This document shows positions 39,210 through 48,262 of a stretch of 64,000 nt of DNA, piece by piece; positions within the stretch are counted from its first letter, which is position 1, and every line of letters starts with the position of its first letter. A program made the position numbers and the translations under genes. The DNA is from Streptomyces sp. MJM8645. Lineage in GTDB: Bacteria > Actinomycetota > Actinomycetes > Streptomycetales > Streptomycetaceae. A model generated the notes under the pieces. That model had not been told where the DNA came from and did not search any database. It saw only the letters and a program-made list of their open reading frames with translations. The DNA lies in NCBI RefSeq assembly GCF_001625365.1, contig NZ_LJJF01000001.1, positions 4,933,501 through 4,997,500 on the forward strand, read 5' to 3'.

Positions 39210-40799
39210 TCAGGCGGCCGCCGCCTGGTCGTACCCGGTCAGGAAGTGGCGGACCTCGGTCACGGCGGCGTGCGGGCGCAACCGTTCGGCGGTGTCCGCC
39301 AGCATGCTCCGGATCCGGGCCGAGCGGACCTCGCCGAACAGCGCCACGGCGGCCGAACCGTGGTGCGCCGCACCCGCCAAGTCGCCCCGGCCGAGCCGGT
39401 CGTGGGCCAGCTCGGCGGTGTACAGCACCCGGTTGCGGACGAAGTGCGGTTTCTGCAGCGCTATGGCCAGTCCGGCCTGCTCGCTGGCGCGGTCCCAGTC
39501 GCCGAGTGCGGACCAGCACTGCGACTGCAGGCCGGCGATCTCCGCCTCGCCGAAGAAGGACATCCACTCCGGATCCCCCTCGGCGCGGCCGCGGTCGAAC
39601 AGCGTGTACGCCCGGGCGAGCGCGCGTTCGCAGGCGGCGCGGTCCTGCAGCAGCGCCCAGCCGCCGGCCTCCCGCATGGCCAGCAGCGCGAGCAGCCGGG
39701 CGGAGTCCAGCTGGCGGGCGGCGACCTGCCCGGCCTGGGCGGCGCGCAGCGCCTCGCGGGGGCGGCCGGCGTCCCGGGCGAGGAAGGCGCTGTTGCAGAA
39801 CACGTGCGCCTCCAGTGCGGCGTCGCCGGCCATGCGGGCGGTGGCGAGCGCCTCGGCGTAGAGCGAGCGGGCGTCCGCCAGCCGGTTCGAATCGTGCGCC
39901 AACCAGCCCACCGAGATGGCGAGTTCGCCGGCCCCGGCCTGGAGCCGGCGTTCGGTCTCCGCGCTGTACTCGCCCTCGTTGAGCAGCAGGTAGGCGGTGC
40001 GCAGCGACTGCCCGGCGCGTTCGAACAGGGTGTCGCCGCCGTGCGCGTCGTCGGCCAGCCGGATCTCCCGGACGGCCTGCTCGACGCCGAGCACCTCGGC
40101 GGCGCCGACCCTGCGGGGTGGCGGTACCGGCCCGGGGCGGCCGGGCACGAAGGCGCCGGGGCCGGGCTCGAACAGCACCGGCGCGGCGGGGTCGGCGGCG
40201 GCACCGCCGGTGGCCGCGGCGGCGGCCACGGTCGGCCGGTCGATGCCGATCACGGTGGCCAGCGCGGTCGGGCCGCCGGCCAGGAACGTACGGCGACGCA
40301 CGTCGTCGTTCTCCTCGTCGAGATAGGGCGATCCATCAGGCCCCCGGGGCGCCGCGACGGCCCTCGGCCACGGGGGCCTGTTCGGAGCGGCTGGATCCGC
40401 GTACGGCGAGGCAGCGTACGGGAGTTGAGTGGAGAGTGGTGAGCGCGGGGCGGGCGGGGGCGGGAACGGTGGGTGGAGCGGGGGGGCTTGGGCCCTCCCG
40501 CCGGCGCCGTCCGCCGGGCGGCGGCGGACGGCGGTCCGGGGGGAGAAGCCGAGTTCGGTGAGCGCGCGGTCCGGCCACATGTGTCGGAAGACCCGCTCGT
40601 ACGCGTAGTTGGGGCAGCGGATCTCGCCGGATTCGACCCGCCCGACGTAGCGGGCGTCGCAGGACACGTGCTCCCCGATCTCCCGGGCCGCCCGGCGCAC
40701 GGCCATGGCGAACTCGCCGGGTGAGCGGTTGCCGCGCAGTGCGCGCATCACGGCGTTGGGTGACGGGCGGTTCGGCTCGGCCGGTGGGGTGGCTGCCAT
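39210..40799 (-). CDS. Large regulator: helix-turn-helix head, TPR-rich C-terminus (NsdA-like family)
   Basis: 529 residues from ATG 40799 (MAATPPAEPNRPS), with GGAG six nt upstream. The head (about 20-90, RALRGNRSPGEFAMAVRRAA and DARYVGRVESGEIRCP) resembles an Xre-type fold; a Pro-rich linker (about 100-170) contains RRRTFLAGGPTALATVIG; the last 330 residues are TPR-like helical hairpins (ARSLYAEALATARMAGDAAL, ERALARAYTLFDRG). Streptomyces has several such proteins that influence differentiation and antibiotic onset, NsdA being the best known; I do not claim orthology. Confidence 0.75.
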   Translation of the reverse strand: MAATPPAEPNRPSPNAVMRALRGNRSPGEFAMAVRRAAREIGEHVSCDARYVGRVESGEIRCPNYAYERVFRHMWPDRALTELGFSPRTAVRRRPADGAGGRAQAPPLHPPFPPPPAPRSPLSTQLPYAASPYADPAAPNRPPWPRAVAAPRGPDGSPYLDEENDDVRRRTFLAGGPTALATVIGIDRPTVAAAAATGGAAADPAAPVLFEPGPGAFVPGRPGPVPPPRRVGAAEVLGVEQAVREIRLADDAHGGDTLFERAGQSLRTAYLLLNEGEYSAETERRLQAGAGELAISVGWLAHDSNRLADARSLYAEALATARMAGDAALEAHVFCNSAFLARDAGRPREALRAAQAGQVAARQLDSARLLALLAMREAGGWALLQDRAACERALARAYTLFDRGRAEGDPEWMSFFGEAEIAGLQSQCWSALGDWDRASEQAGLAIALQKPHFVRNRVLYTAELAHDRLGRGDLAGAAHHGSAAVALFGEVRSARIRSMLADTAERLRPHAAVTEVRHFLTGYDQAAAA

Positions 40800-41237
40800 G
40801 GTGCGCTCCGTGGTCGTGCGGAGGGTGGTGGTGCGGGTGCGCGGCCGGCGGCGCCGGAGGTGCGCGGGTGTCGGGTGCGGGGGCGAAGTGCGGGTACGGT
40901 CCGGGTGTCGGCACGGTGGTGCGCGACGGTGCGGGAACGGCCCGGTGTGGCCGGTGGGGTCGTCGTGACCCGCCACCGACAGTACCGGGCGTGACCGGTC
41001 GACCACAGCCGGTTTATGGGAGATGTGCCCCCAATTCGGTATAAAGCGGGCGTGGTTGCGGGTTATCCGCCATGAAATGCCATGCCTTGCTGTAAGGCGC
41101 CCCGTGGCCTGTGAGGTGTCCGCCGCGTTGTCCTGATACGTGGAAGCCCAGGCCGTCGCCCCGGCCTGCCGTCCGTCCCCGCGGCCCCCACCTTCCGGGC
41201 GGCGGCGCTTTTGACCCGACGAGGTACAGGAGGGCCC
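40800..41237. promoter_or_regulatory. Divergent intergenic region of the TPR regulator gene
   Basis: The 438 bp have an AT-richer centre (about 41020-41100; CAATTCGGTATAAAGC, ATGAAATGCCATGCC) that probably carries promoters in both directions. GTGACCGGTCGACCAC (40992-41007) is an imperfect dyad and may be the autoregulatory operator. No gene is seen. Confidence 0.45.
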
Positions 41238-41762
41238 ATGATGGCCACCGGACTGTCGCAGTACCGACCGGCCGCCGGCGGCGTGCTCGCCGGCGCCGCC
41301 CCCGCCCTGCTCCCCGACCCGGCCGACGACCGGATCCCCGGCCGGGGCCCGGTCGAAGGCGGACGCGCCCCCCGCGGCGGCCGGCACCCCGGCCACCGCC
41401 TCGGCCCCGGACCGGACCAGGACACCCTCGTCACCAGCTGCGACACCGTGACGGTCGCCCTGCGGCACGGCTTGGAGGCGGTGGACATCCTGCGGCTGCG
41501 CAGGGCCTGCGGGGCCGTCCTGCAGAGCCGCAACGGCAGCACCGTCACCTTCCTCGTCCCCGTCGGCACCAGCGAGACCTGGCACCTGCCAGGCAGCTCC
41601 TGTACCGCCGGCGCCCTGCTGCCGACCGCCACCGACCCGCGGTGGGTGATGCCCCCCTCCGGCGCCGCCTGCGCCGCCCGCCCCACCGACGCCTGGGTGC
41701 TCCGCTCCGCCCTCTGCGAGGCCGCCTGCACGCTCACCGCAGGCGGCCTCGGCCCGTTCTAG
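41238..41762 (+). CDS. Conserved hypothetical protein
   Basis: 174 residues from ATG 41238 with AGGAGGG five nt upstream. After a Pro/Gly-rich head, residues 65-165 look folded (DTVTVALRHGLEAVDILRLRR, GSTVTFLVPVGTSETWHLPGSSC) and contain five or six Cys. Similar to small proteins encoded next to TPR regulators in Streptomyces, by memory. No signal peptide. Confidence 0.65.
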   Translation: MMATGLSQYRPAAGGVLAGAAPALLPDPADDRIPGRGPVEGGRAPRGGRHPGHRLGPGPDQDTLVTSCDTVTVALRHGLEAVDILRLRRACGAVLQSRNGSTVTFLVPVGTSETWHLPGSSCTAGALLPTATDPRWVMPPSGAACAARPTDAWVLRSALCEAACTLTAGGLGPF

Positions 41763-41907
41763 CGGGCGTGCCGTGCGGATCCCGCCGGGCCCGCGAGCCT
41801 GGCCCGCCCCTCCGGCCGGATCCACCTGGCACGCCCCCTGATCTCCCTGACCTCCCGGATCTCCCTGACCTCCCTGACCAGCGAGGCCGCCCCGCCCGGC
41901 GGCGATA

Positions 41908-42843
41908 ATGGCGGTCATGGGACGAAGCAGCAGAGCAGCCCGGGGCGCGGGCCGCGGCACCGAGCGCGACACCGGGCCGGACGTCACCGGCCCCGGCGGC
42001 CGCACCCACGCCCAGGGCCCGCTCACCCGTCCGGTCGGCTCCGGCCTCGCCGAACTGCGGCCCGACCGGGACCGCCCCGCGGCCTGGTCGCTGCTGATCG
42101 ACGGCGCCCCGCAGTCCATGGTCGACCTCGCCGACCCCACCCACCTCGGTTTCGAGTACCAGCGCCGGCTCGGCCACCTGATCGACCTGGTCGCCCCGTC
42201 CGGCCGCCCGCTCACCGTGCTGCACCTCGGCGGCGGCGCCCTCACCCTGGCCCGTTACGTCGCGGCCACCCGGCCCCGCTCCCGCCAGCAGGTCGCCGAG
42301 ATCGACACCGCGCTCACCGAACTCGTCCGCACCGAGCTGCCGTTGGAGCGCGGCTGGCAGATCAAGGTGCGCGGTGCCGACGCCCGCAGCGTGCTCGAAC
42401 GCACCCCCGAGGGCAGCGTCGACCTGGTCATCACCGACGTCTTCTCCGGCGCCCGCACCCCGGCCCACTGCACCACCGTCGAGTTCACCGCCCTCGCCGC
42501 CCGCGCCCTCGCCCCCGGCGGCTGGTACGCGGCCAACATCGCCGACGGCTCGGCGCTGCCCTTCGCCCGCTCCCAGATCGCCACCCTCGGCGCGGTCTTC
42601 CCCGAACTGTGCCTGGTCGCCGACCCCGCCGTCCTGCGCGGCAAGCGCTTCGGCAACCTCGTCCTCGCCGGCGCCCACGCACCCCTCCCGATCGCCGACC
42701 TCACCCGCCGCGTCGCCTCCGACGCCGCCCTCGGCCGGGTCGAACACGGCTCCGCCCTCACCGCGTTCGCCGCCGGGGCCGTCCCCGCCACGGACGCCAC
42801 CGCCGCCCCCTCCCCGGCCCCGCCCCCGGGCGTCTTCCGCTGA
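41908..42843 (+). CDS. Spermidine synthase-like protein (SAM-binding fold)
   Basis: 311 residues. The Rossmann core shows LTVLHLGGGALTLARYV (motif I), VAEIDTALTELV (acid after strand 2) and DLVITDVFSG (catalytic-region strand 4) in the order of spermidine synthase/PMT-type enzymes. The N-terminal tetramerisation hairpin is short, and the typical putrescine-binding residues are not all seen, so it may be a methyltransferase or an unassigned polyamine enzyme. ATG 41908 is used; ATG 41917 (MGRSSRAARG) is equally possible because neither has a clear ribosome site. Short CTCCCTGACC repeats lie upstream. Confidence 0.75.
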   Translation: MAVMGRSSRAARGAGRGTERDTGPDVTGPGGRTHAQGPLTRPVGSGLAELRPDRDRPAAWSLLIDGAPQSMVDLADPTHLGFEYQRRLGHLIDLVAPSGRPLTVLHLGGGALTLARYVAATRPRSRQQVAEIDTALTELVRTELPLERGWQIKVRGADARSVLERTPEGSVDLVITDVFSGARTPAHCTTVEFTALAARALAPGGWYAANIADGSALPFARSQIATLGAVFPELCLVADPAVLRGKRFGNLVLAGAHAPLPIADLTRRVASDAALGRVEHGSALTAFAAGAVPATDATAAPSPAPPPGVFR

Positions 42844-42918
42844 CCACCCCGAGGGGTTGCCCCCGGGCGTGAACGTCCGCGGCCGGCGCTGGAACCGTCG
42901 CCAGGAGCGTGAGTCCGG

Positions 42919-43830
42919 TCAGTGCCCGCGCGGCAGGCCGCGGTGCTTGCACATGGCCGCGCCGGTCAGCAGCAGCCCGGCGGCGATCGGCGCGAGGACG
43001 GCGGTCGCGGTGGCGGAACCGTCGCCCACGGCCGTCACCGTGGCGGTGTCGGCGAGCGCGAGGGTTTCGGACGGTTGGGCGGGTGCGCCGGGCCCGACCG
43101 GCAGGGCGGTGGTGGCGCCCGTCCGGTCACGGCTCGTGGCGGGTCCGGCCGCGCTCCGCCCGTCCGGGGCGGTGGCCTCCTGGACCGGGGGCGCACCGGC
43201 CGCCCCGGGCGGGCGGGCGGTGGCGGCCGGTGCGGCGGAGCGGACTCCGGTGGCGCCGGGCCGTGCGGTGGCGGGCAGTTCGGCGGGCCCGCCCTCCCGG
43301 GAGGCGCGGGTCTCGGCGGGGCGGCCTTGGGCGGGGACGGTGTCGGGCAGGCCGGAGGCGATCGCGAAGGCGTCGGGGACGGCGGCCCGTTGCCCGGGCA
43401 GGGGGAGTCCGCCGGCTCGGATCCGGTCCTGGAAGACGCTGCCGACCGTGCCGGTGGCGCCGTCGATCCCGGCGTCGGGGACGGTGCCGGTCAGTTCCCC
43501 GACGAGCCCGGGGGAGGGGCGCTCGGCCTCCTCGGCCGCCGGGCGCCCGGGGTCGTCGGACCGCTCGGCCGACGGACCGTCGTACGCGGGCCGCCCGGCC
43601 TGGGCGAGCCGGCCGGGCGCGGGCCCGCCGGCCAGGGTGCGGCGGACGGCGGGCCGGGTCTGGTCCGGCAGCGGGTCGGCGCAGGCGGCCTGCGCGCCGA
43701 AGCCCCCGAGTTGGGCGAGGAGGGCGCCACCGGCGGCGAGGACGCGGGGCAGCCACCGGCCGATCGCGCGCCGTACGCCGACGCCGCGGGGGGCGGGTTC
43801 CTGGGGCTTGGTCGCGTGATTGGCTCGCAT
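42919..43830 (-). CDS. Cell-envelope protein with signal peptide and C-terminal membrane anchor
   Basis: 303 residues from ATG 43830 (MRANHATKPQEPA); the frame is open to 43878, so the start is uncertain. A hydrophobic segment (about 28-45, WLPRVLAAGGALLAQLGGF) followed by AQAACADP suggests a signal peptide. The middle is low-complexity Ala/Pro/Gly/Arg. A C-terminal TM segment (ATATAVLAPIAAGLLLTGAA) ends in a basic tail KHRGLPRGH, giving a single-span anchored surface protein. No sortase motif. Function unknown. Confidence 0.6.
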   Translation of the reverse strand: MRANHATKPQEPAPRGVGVRRAIGRWLPRVLAAGGALLAQLGGFGAQAACADPLPDQTRPAVRRTLAGGPAPGRLAQAGRPAYDGPSAERSDDPGRPAAEEAERPSPGLVGELTGTVPDAGIDGATGTVGSVFQDRIRAGGLPLPGQRAAVPDAFAIASGLPDTVPAQGRPAETRASREGGPAELPATARPGATGVRSAAPAATARPPGAAGAPPVQEATAPDGRSAAGPATSRDRTGATTALPVGPGAPAQPSETLALADTATVTAVGDGSATATAVLAPIAAGLLLTGAAMCKHRGLPRGH

Positions 43831-43939
43831 GTGAGTTGAGAACGAGCGGACGGGTCGTGAGGTCACGCCCGCCGTCACGGACAGTCATCGCACGGGTGGC
43901 CCCGGGCCGGGTTGCCCGGGGCCACCGGCCGTGGCGCGG

Positions 43940-44386
43940 TCAGGAGTTGGGGCGCAGGGTCCAGGTGACGGTCATCACGCCGGTGACGGCGCCGTCGGCG
44001 CGGGTGATCTCGACGGTGACCGGGAACTCCGGGCGGCCGCCGGCGTCCAGCTCGGCGACGACCTCGGCGGCGGGGCGGCCGAGGACGGCGGTGGCGGTGA
44101 CCTCGCCCATGGCGAGCTTCTTGTAGGCGATCTCGGCGTTCACCGCGAGCGGCACGGCCCGGGAGAGCTGGTCGCCGAAGGCGGCGAGCACGATGCAGCC
44201 GCTGGCGGACTCGGCGAGGGTGAACATCGCGCCGGCGTGCGGTCCGCCGACGTGGTTGTGGTACGCGGGCTGGTCGGGCAGCCGCAGCACGGCGCGGTCC
44301 GGGGTGGTCTCCAGGTACTCCAGCTTGAGGGTGTGCGCCATCGGCACGGTGGAGTCGAGCAGCTGGCCGATCGAAGGTGTGGTCAT
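43940..44386 (-). CDS. Hotdog-fold thioesterase-like protein (DUF4442/PaaI type)
   Basis: 148 residues. The segment HNHVGGPHAGAMFTLAESASG is the hotdog helix with the HxGxxxxLAE pattern of PaaI-type thioesterases and DUF4442 proteins, which hydrolyse acyl-CoA or bind it. Length is normal. It lies alone between the envelope protein and tRNA-His. Confidence 0.83.
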   Translation of the reverse strand: MTTPSIGQLLDSTVPMAHTLKLEYLETTPDRAVLRLPDQPAYHNHVGGPHAGAMFTLAESASGCIVLAAFGDQLSRAVPLAVNAEIAYKKLAMGEVTATAVLGRPAAEVVAELDAGGRPEFPVTVEITRADGAVTGVMTVTWTLRPNS

Positions 44387-44471
44387 GGCAGGAATGTTAC
44401 TAGCCGGTAGCTTCTGGCGGCAGGCCTGCGCCGGGAAAACCCGAACCGCGGTGGAGAGTTGAGGGAACGCG

Positions 44472-44516
44472 AAAACGCCTGAGGGGCCGATCTCTCGAAG
44501 AGATCGGCCCCTCAGG
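44472..44516 (-). terminator. Terminator of tRNA-His
   Basis: An 18-bp stem, 44478-44495 with 44499-44516 (GAGGGGCCGATCTCT and its complement), closed by CGA. On the minus strand GCGTTTTCG follows. The strongest hairpin in this part of the window. Confidence 0.85.
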
Positions 44517-44522
44517 CTCTGG

Positions 44523-44596
44523 GGTGAGTGACGGGACTTGAACCCGCGGCCACCTGGACCACAACCAGGTGCTCTACCAACTGAGCTACACCCACC
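44523..44596 (-). tRNA. tRNA-His(GTG)
   Basis: Acceptor GTGGGTG/CACTCAC with the extra G(-1) opposite C73 that marks histidine tRNAs; anticodon stem CCTGG/CCAGG with loop TTGTGGT (anticodon GTG); T-loop TTCAAGT. CCA is not encoded. It lies just downstream of orn. Confidence 0.96.
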
Positions 44597-44722
44597 ATCT
44601 GTCCGGTCCGTTCCCGCTTCCGCGTTCCCGTTCCGACAGGAAGAACTCTACAGGATCCGAGAGGGTGCTCGCGCCAGGCTTTCGTCCGGGCGAACGCGGG
44701 CACCTCCCCCGGGCTCCTCGGG

Positions 44723-45325
44723 TCAGCCCTCCGGGGCCTGGTACTTCTCGGCGATGGCGCGCGCGGTGTCGGTGTCCGGTCCGGGCTGCGGGACGAACAC
44801 CGCCTCGCGGTAGTACCGCAGTTCGTCGATGCTCTCGCGGATGTCGGCCAGCGCCCGGTGGTTGCCGCCCTTCTGCGGGCTGTTGTAGTACGCCTTCGGG
44901 TACCAGCGGCGGGCCAGCTCCTTGATCGAGGAGACGTCCACGATCCGGTAGTGCAGGTGCTTCTCCAGGGCCGGCATGTCCCGGGCGAGGAAGCCGCGGT
45001 CGGTGGCCACCGAGTTCCCGCACAGCGGCGTCCGGCCGGCCTCCGGCACGTGCTCGCGGATGTACGCGAGCACCCGCGCCTCCGCCTCGGCCAGCGTCAC
45101 ACCCTGCTCCAGCTCCTCCAGCAGGCCGGAGGAGGTGTGCATCGCGCGCACCACCTCGGGCATGCCCGCCAGCGCCTCCGCCGGCGGGCGGATGATGACG
45201 TCCACACCCTCGCCGAGGATGTTGAGCTCGGAGTCCGTCACCAGTGCCGCGACCTCGACCAGGGCGTCCTGGTCGAGGTCGAGGCCGGTCATTTCACAGT
45301 CGATCCATACCAAACGGTCATTCAC
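44723..45325 (-). CDS. orn: Oligoribonuclease
   Basis: 200 residues, the family length. Start is taken at GTG 45325 (VNDRLVWIDCEMTGL), matching the conserved N-terminus, with AGGGTGA eight nt upstream; GTG 45334 would add three residues and overlap the adpA stop by 4 nt. The DEDDh exonuclease set is seen: WIDCEMTG, NSVATDRGF, and HRALADI near the C-terminus. Orn degrades two- to five-nucleotide RNAs, including pGpG from c-di-GMP turnover. In Streptomyces orn follows adpA, as here, and affects growth and development. Confidence 0.96.
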   Translation of the reverse strand: MNDRLVWIDCEMTGLDLDQDALVEVAALVTDSELNILGEGVDVIIRPPAEALAGMPEVVRAMHTSSGLLEELEQGVTLAEAEARVLAYIREHVPEAGRTPLCGNSVATDRGFLARDMPALEKHLHYRIVDVSSIKELARRWYPKAYYNSPQKGGNHRALADIRESIDELRYYREAVFVPQPGPDTDTARAIAEKYQAPEG

Positions 45326-45330
45326 ACAAC

Positions 45331-47829
45331 TCACCCTACGGCGCGATCACGCGCCGCGGGGACCGGCGGAGCCGAGCGGGGCTCCGGGGCACAGCCCTCG
45401 GCCTGGTGCTCCTCCGCGCCGCCGTGCGGGCCGTGGCCGTCCGGCCGCTCGCCCTCCCGCCCGGTCCGGACCGCGTGGCCGTCCCGAGTCGGACGGGCCT
45501 CGCGCGCCGCCCGGGCACCGTCGGCCGCCGCCGCCCGGCCGCCCTGCGGACGGGCCTGCGGCACCCGCGCCTGCCGGCCCCGGAGCTCGCCCGCCCCGGT
45601 CGCCGGCTGCCCGGCGGGGGCGGGGGCCGGCACCCGGCCGGTCGCCGAGCCGTGACCGCGGGCGGAGCCCGCCGCGGCACCCGGCTCGTCCGCGGGCCGT
45701 TCGACCGCACTGCGGTGCCCCTGCCCCTGGCCGCGCGCCCCCGGCTGGGGGTGGCCGTCCTCCGCCGCCGCGTGCTCCGCGGTGCGCGGCGGACGCCCCG
45801 CCCCCGACCCGGCCTGCGGCGGCACCAGCGGCGACCGCACCGGACCGCGCCCCGCACCCTGCTGCCCGGGGTGCGGCTGCTGCGCGGCCTGCTGGTGCGG
45901 GTACGGCTGCCCGGCCCGGGCGTGGAAGGCCCGGTCGGCCGGCGTCCCGGCCTGCCCCGGACCGAACGGGCCGGGCTGGCCGTGCGGGCCCGGCTGCCCC
46001 GCCGCGGCCGGCGACGCGCCGTGCGGCAGCGGCTGGCCGTGCGGGCCGACCTGCGCCGGTGCGCCGTTCCCGGCCGGGAACGGGTACGCGGGCTGCGCGC
46101 CGTGCTGTGCGCCGTGCTGGCTGCCGTGTGCCCCGCCGAACAGCGCCGCGCCCGCTGCCGACCCGGCCGTGGCCGCCGCGTGCGGCAGGGCGCCGGGCAG
46201 CCGCAGGTCGCCGCCGTGCGGACCGGTCGGCACCGCCGACTGCGGCCCGGGCCGGCGCGCCCGGTAGCTGGTCCGGTACGCGGCGGGCGAGACCCCGAGC
46301 TGGCGGCGGAAGTGCCCGCGCAGCGCCACCGGCGAACGGAACCCGCACCGGCGGGCGACGTCGTCCACCGACAGCTCCGAGGTCTCCAGCAGCCGCTGCG
46401 CCTGGAGCACCCGCTGGGTGATCAGCCACTGCAGCGGCGCGCTGCCGGTGAGCGTGCGGAACCGCCGGTCGAAGGTGCGTCGGCTCATGTACGCGCGTGC
46501 CGCCAGCACCTCGACGTCGAACTGCTGGTTGAGGTTCTCCAGCGCCCAGGTGACCACCTCGGCCAGCGGGTCGTTGCCGATCTCCTCAGGTAAAGACTGG
46601 TCGATGTACTGGGCCTGTCCGCCGCCGCTGCGACGGCTCGGGACCACCAGGCGACGGGCCAGCGCGTTGGCCGCCTCGGCGCCGTGGTCGCTGCGCACCA
46701 CGTGCAGGCACAGGTCGATGCCGGCGGCGGTGCCGGCCGAGGTGAGCACGTCGCCGTCGTCGACGAAGAGCTCGCGCGGGTCCACGTGCACCCGGGGGTA
46801 GCGCTTGGCCAGCGTCGGCGCGTACATCCAGTGGGTGGTCGCCGGGCGGCCGTCGAGCAGGCCGGCGGCGGCCAGGACGAAGGCGCCGGTGCAGAGCCCG
46901 ATGATCCGCGCGCCCTCGTGGTGGGCCTTGCGCAGGGCGGTGATCGCCTCGACCGGCGGGGGCTGCGAGATCGAGCGCCAGGCCGGTACGACGATCGTGC
47001 CGGCCCGGGCGAGGGCCTCCAGGCCGTACGGAGCGGAGAGGGTGAGGCCGCCGGTGGTGGCGAGCGGGCCGTCCTCGCCGGCGCAGACCAGCAGCCGGTA
47101 GCGCGGTACCCCGGCGTCCTGGCGGTCGACGCCGAAGACGGACAGCGGGATCGAGCTCTCGAAGATCGGGGCGCCGCCGAAGATCAGCACCGCGACGGTC
47201 TCCCGGCGTCGGCGGCCGGAGAGCTTGCGCGGGGCGGAGACCGTCATCGGGGTCGACGAGCCGTTCGCGCCCGGCCCGCCGTGGCCCAGCGGGCCGTGGC
47301 CGGGGGAGCCCAGGGGGAGGCCGGCGAGGGGGCCGCCCAGGGAGCCGGTGGGGGCGCCGTTCAGGCCAGGGGCGCCGTTCGCGCCGATCGCGCCATTCGC
47401 GGCGATCGTTCCGCCCGCCCCCGGGTAGCCGGGATAGGCCGGGAAGTCGGCGCCGTAGGCCTGCGCCGGGCTGACGGTGCCTCGGCTGACGACCTGTCCG
47501 GAGTGCGCCTGCTGGCCGCCGTGTGCCGACCCGCCGTGCACTGCTCCGACGTGTGCCGCTCCGACGTGTGCCGACCCGCCGTATGCGGGACCGCCGTACG
47601 CCTGCCCGCCGTGTGCCGCTCCGCCGTGCTCTGCGGCCGCCGCCGAGGTGCCCGTGGCGGCGGTGCCGGGGGAAGGCACTGTGGGGTACGAGGAGTGCGA
47701 GACGGCGCCCGGGGTGCCGGAGTTGCGGGTGGTGGCGGCGGTCGCGGAGGTGCCGGTGCTTCTCGCGGACCGAGCCGCGATACCGGCCGCCGCCTGGCCG
47801 CTGTCAGGACCCGCGTCGCTCCTGCTCAC
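45331..47829 (-). CDS. adpA: AdpA-type global developmental regulator with long low-complexity extensions
   Basis: The DJ-1/PfpI domain (ETVAVLIFGGAPIFESSIPL to LDGRPATTHWMYAPTLAKRYP) and AraC domain (MSRRTFDRRFRTLTGSAPL, VDDVARRCGFRSPVALRGHF) match AdpA, the A-factor cascade activator of sporulation and secondary metabolism. A TTA leucine codon (46591-46593, in DQSLPEE) lies between the domains as in other adpA genes, so translation should need the bldA tRNA. From GTG 47829 it is 832 residues, about twice the usual length: a Gly/Ala/His head with eight 15-bp repeats, and a 300-residue Gly/Pro/Gln/His tail. ATG 47247 (MTVSAPRKLSG) would drop the head. No start has a good ribosome site. Orn follows with overlapping stop and start. 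Confidence 0.9.
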   Translation of the reverse strand: MSRSDAGPDSGQAAAGIAARSARSTGTSATAATTRNSGTPGAVSHSSYPTVPSPGTAATGTSAAAAEHGGAAHGGQAYGGPAYGGSAHVGAAHVGAVHGGSAHGGQQAHSGQVVSRGTVSPAQAYGADFPAYPGYPGAGGTIAANGAIGANGAPGLNGAPTGSLGGPLAGLPLGSPGHGPLGHGGPGANGSSTPMTVSAPRKLSGRRRRETVAVLIFGGAPIFESSIPLSVFGVDRQDAGVPRYRLLVCAGEDGPLATTGGLTLSAPYGLEALARAGTIVVPAWRSISQPPPVEAITALRKAHHEGARIIGLCTGAFVLAAAGLLDGRPATTHWMYAPTLAKRYPRVHVDPRELFVDDGDVLTSAGTAAGIDLCLHVVRSDHGAEAANALARRLVVPSRRSGGGQAQYIDQSLPEEIGNDPLAEVVTWALENLNQQFDVEVLAARAYMSRRTFDRRFRTLTGSAPLQWLITQRVLQAQRLLETSELSVDDVARRCGFRSPVALRGHFRRQLGVSPAAYRTSYRARRPGPQSAVPTGPHGGDLRLPGALPHAAATAGSAAGAALFGGAHGSQHGAQHGAQPAYPFPAGNGAPAQVGPHGQPLPHGASPAAAGQPGPHGQPGPFGPGQAGTPADRAFHARAGQPYPHQQAAQQPHPGQQGAGRGPVRSPLVPPQAGSGAGRPPRTAEHAAAEDGHPQPGARGQGQGHRSAVERPADEPGAAAGSARGHGSATGRVPAPAPAGQPATGAGELRGRQARVPQARPQGGRAAAADGARAAREARPTRDGHAVRTGREGERPDGHGPHGGAEEHQAEGCAPEPRSAPPVPAARDRAVG
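46591..46593 (-). promoter_or_regulatory. TTA codon (bldA control point) in adpA
   Basis: Plus-strand TAA here is a TTA Leu codon in the adpA frame (Gln-Ser-Leu-Pro-Glu). TTA is very rare in this genome type and is read by the developmentally controlled bldA tRNA; adpA is its best-known target. Confidence 0.85.
47516..47635. repeat. Eight 15-bp tandem repeats in the adpA 5' region
   Basis: Eight in-frame units of the form CCGNCGTGTGCCGMY run from 47516 to 47635, each giving a five-residue Gly-Gly-Ser/Ala-Ala/Gln-His/Tyr-like unit. The repeat length keeps frame, so copy number could vary without disrupting the protein. Confidence 0.85.
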
Positions 47830-48262
47830 CCTGCTCAAGGCGCTCAAGCCCCCTCGGTGGTGTGGTGTGGGTGGTGCGGCACTGCTGCTCGCCAAGATCG
47901 AAATCTATCGGGTGGACCATTGCCGTTGTGACAAGTTCACCATCCGACGCTATGTCGACATGGCAATTTGGCGTGATGCATTCGATCACGAAGCGTGGCA
48001 CCCGTCGACCCTTCTGGGAAGAGGGCCGGTGCAACGGTGGCTGGTTGTCGCGGGGCCGGTCCTGGGGCGTCCGGCCCGCGCGCGCCCGGTCGGCGGGTCT
48101 GGGCTGCGGATTTGCCCAAGCGGGAGGGATCGGCGCGAAATTGACCGAAAATCGGCGGTGCACGAGAGGGCGCACGAAATGAGCTCGTGCGCCTCCCAGG
48201 CTTCATCCGGCCAGGGCCGGGGCGGCGGAACCGGGGCGCGACCTCCGGGTTACCGTCCTGCC
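47830..48262. promoter_or_regulatory. adpA promoter/leader region
   Basis: 433 bp, unusually AT-rich for the window around 47890-47990 (GATCGAAATCTATCG, ATGGCAATTTGGCG). TGGCGTGATG (47969-47978) fits the AdpA consensus TGGCSNGWWY at nine of ten positions, compatible with known adpA autoregulation. The end nearest 48262 should hold the acetyltransferase promoter. No gene is seen. Confidence 0.5.

Noticed and set aside
39210..42245. Longer version of the TPR regulator frame up to 42245
   Set aside because: The extension crosses two other genes in antisense; ATG 40799 has a ribosome site and a sensible N-terminus.
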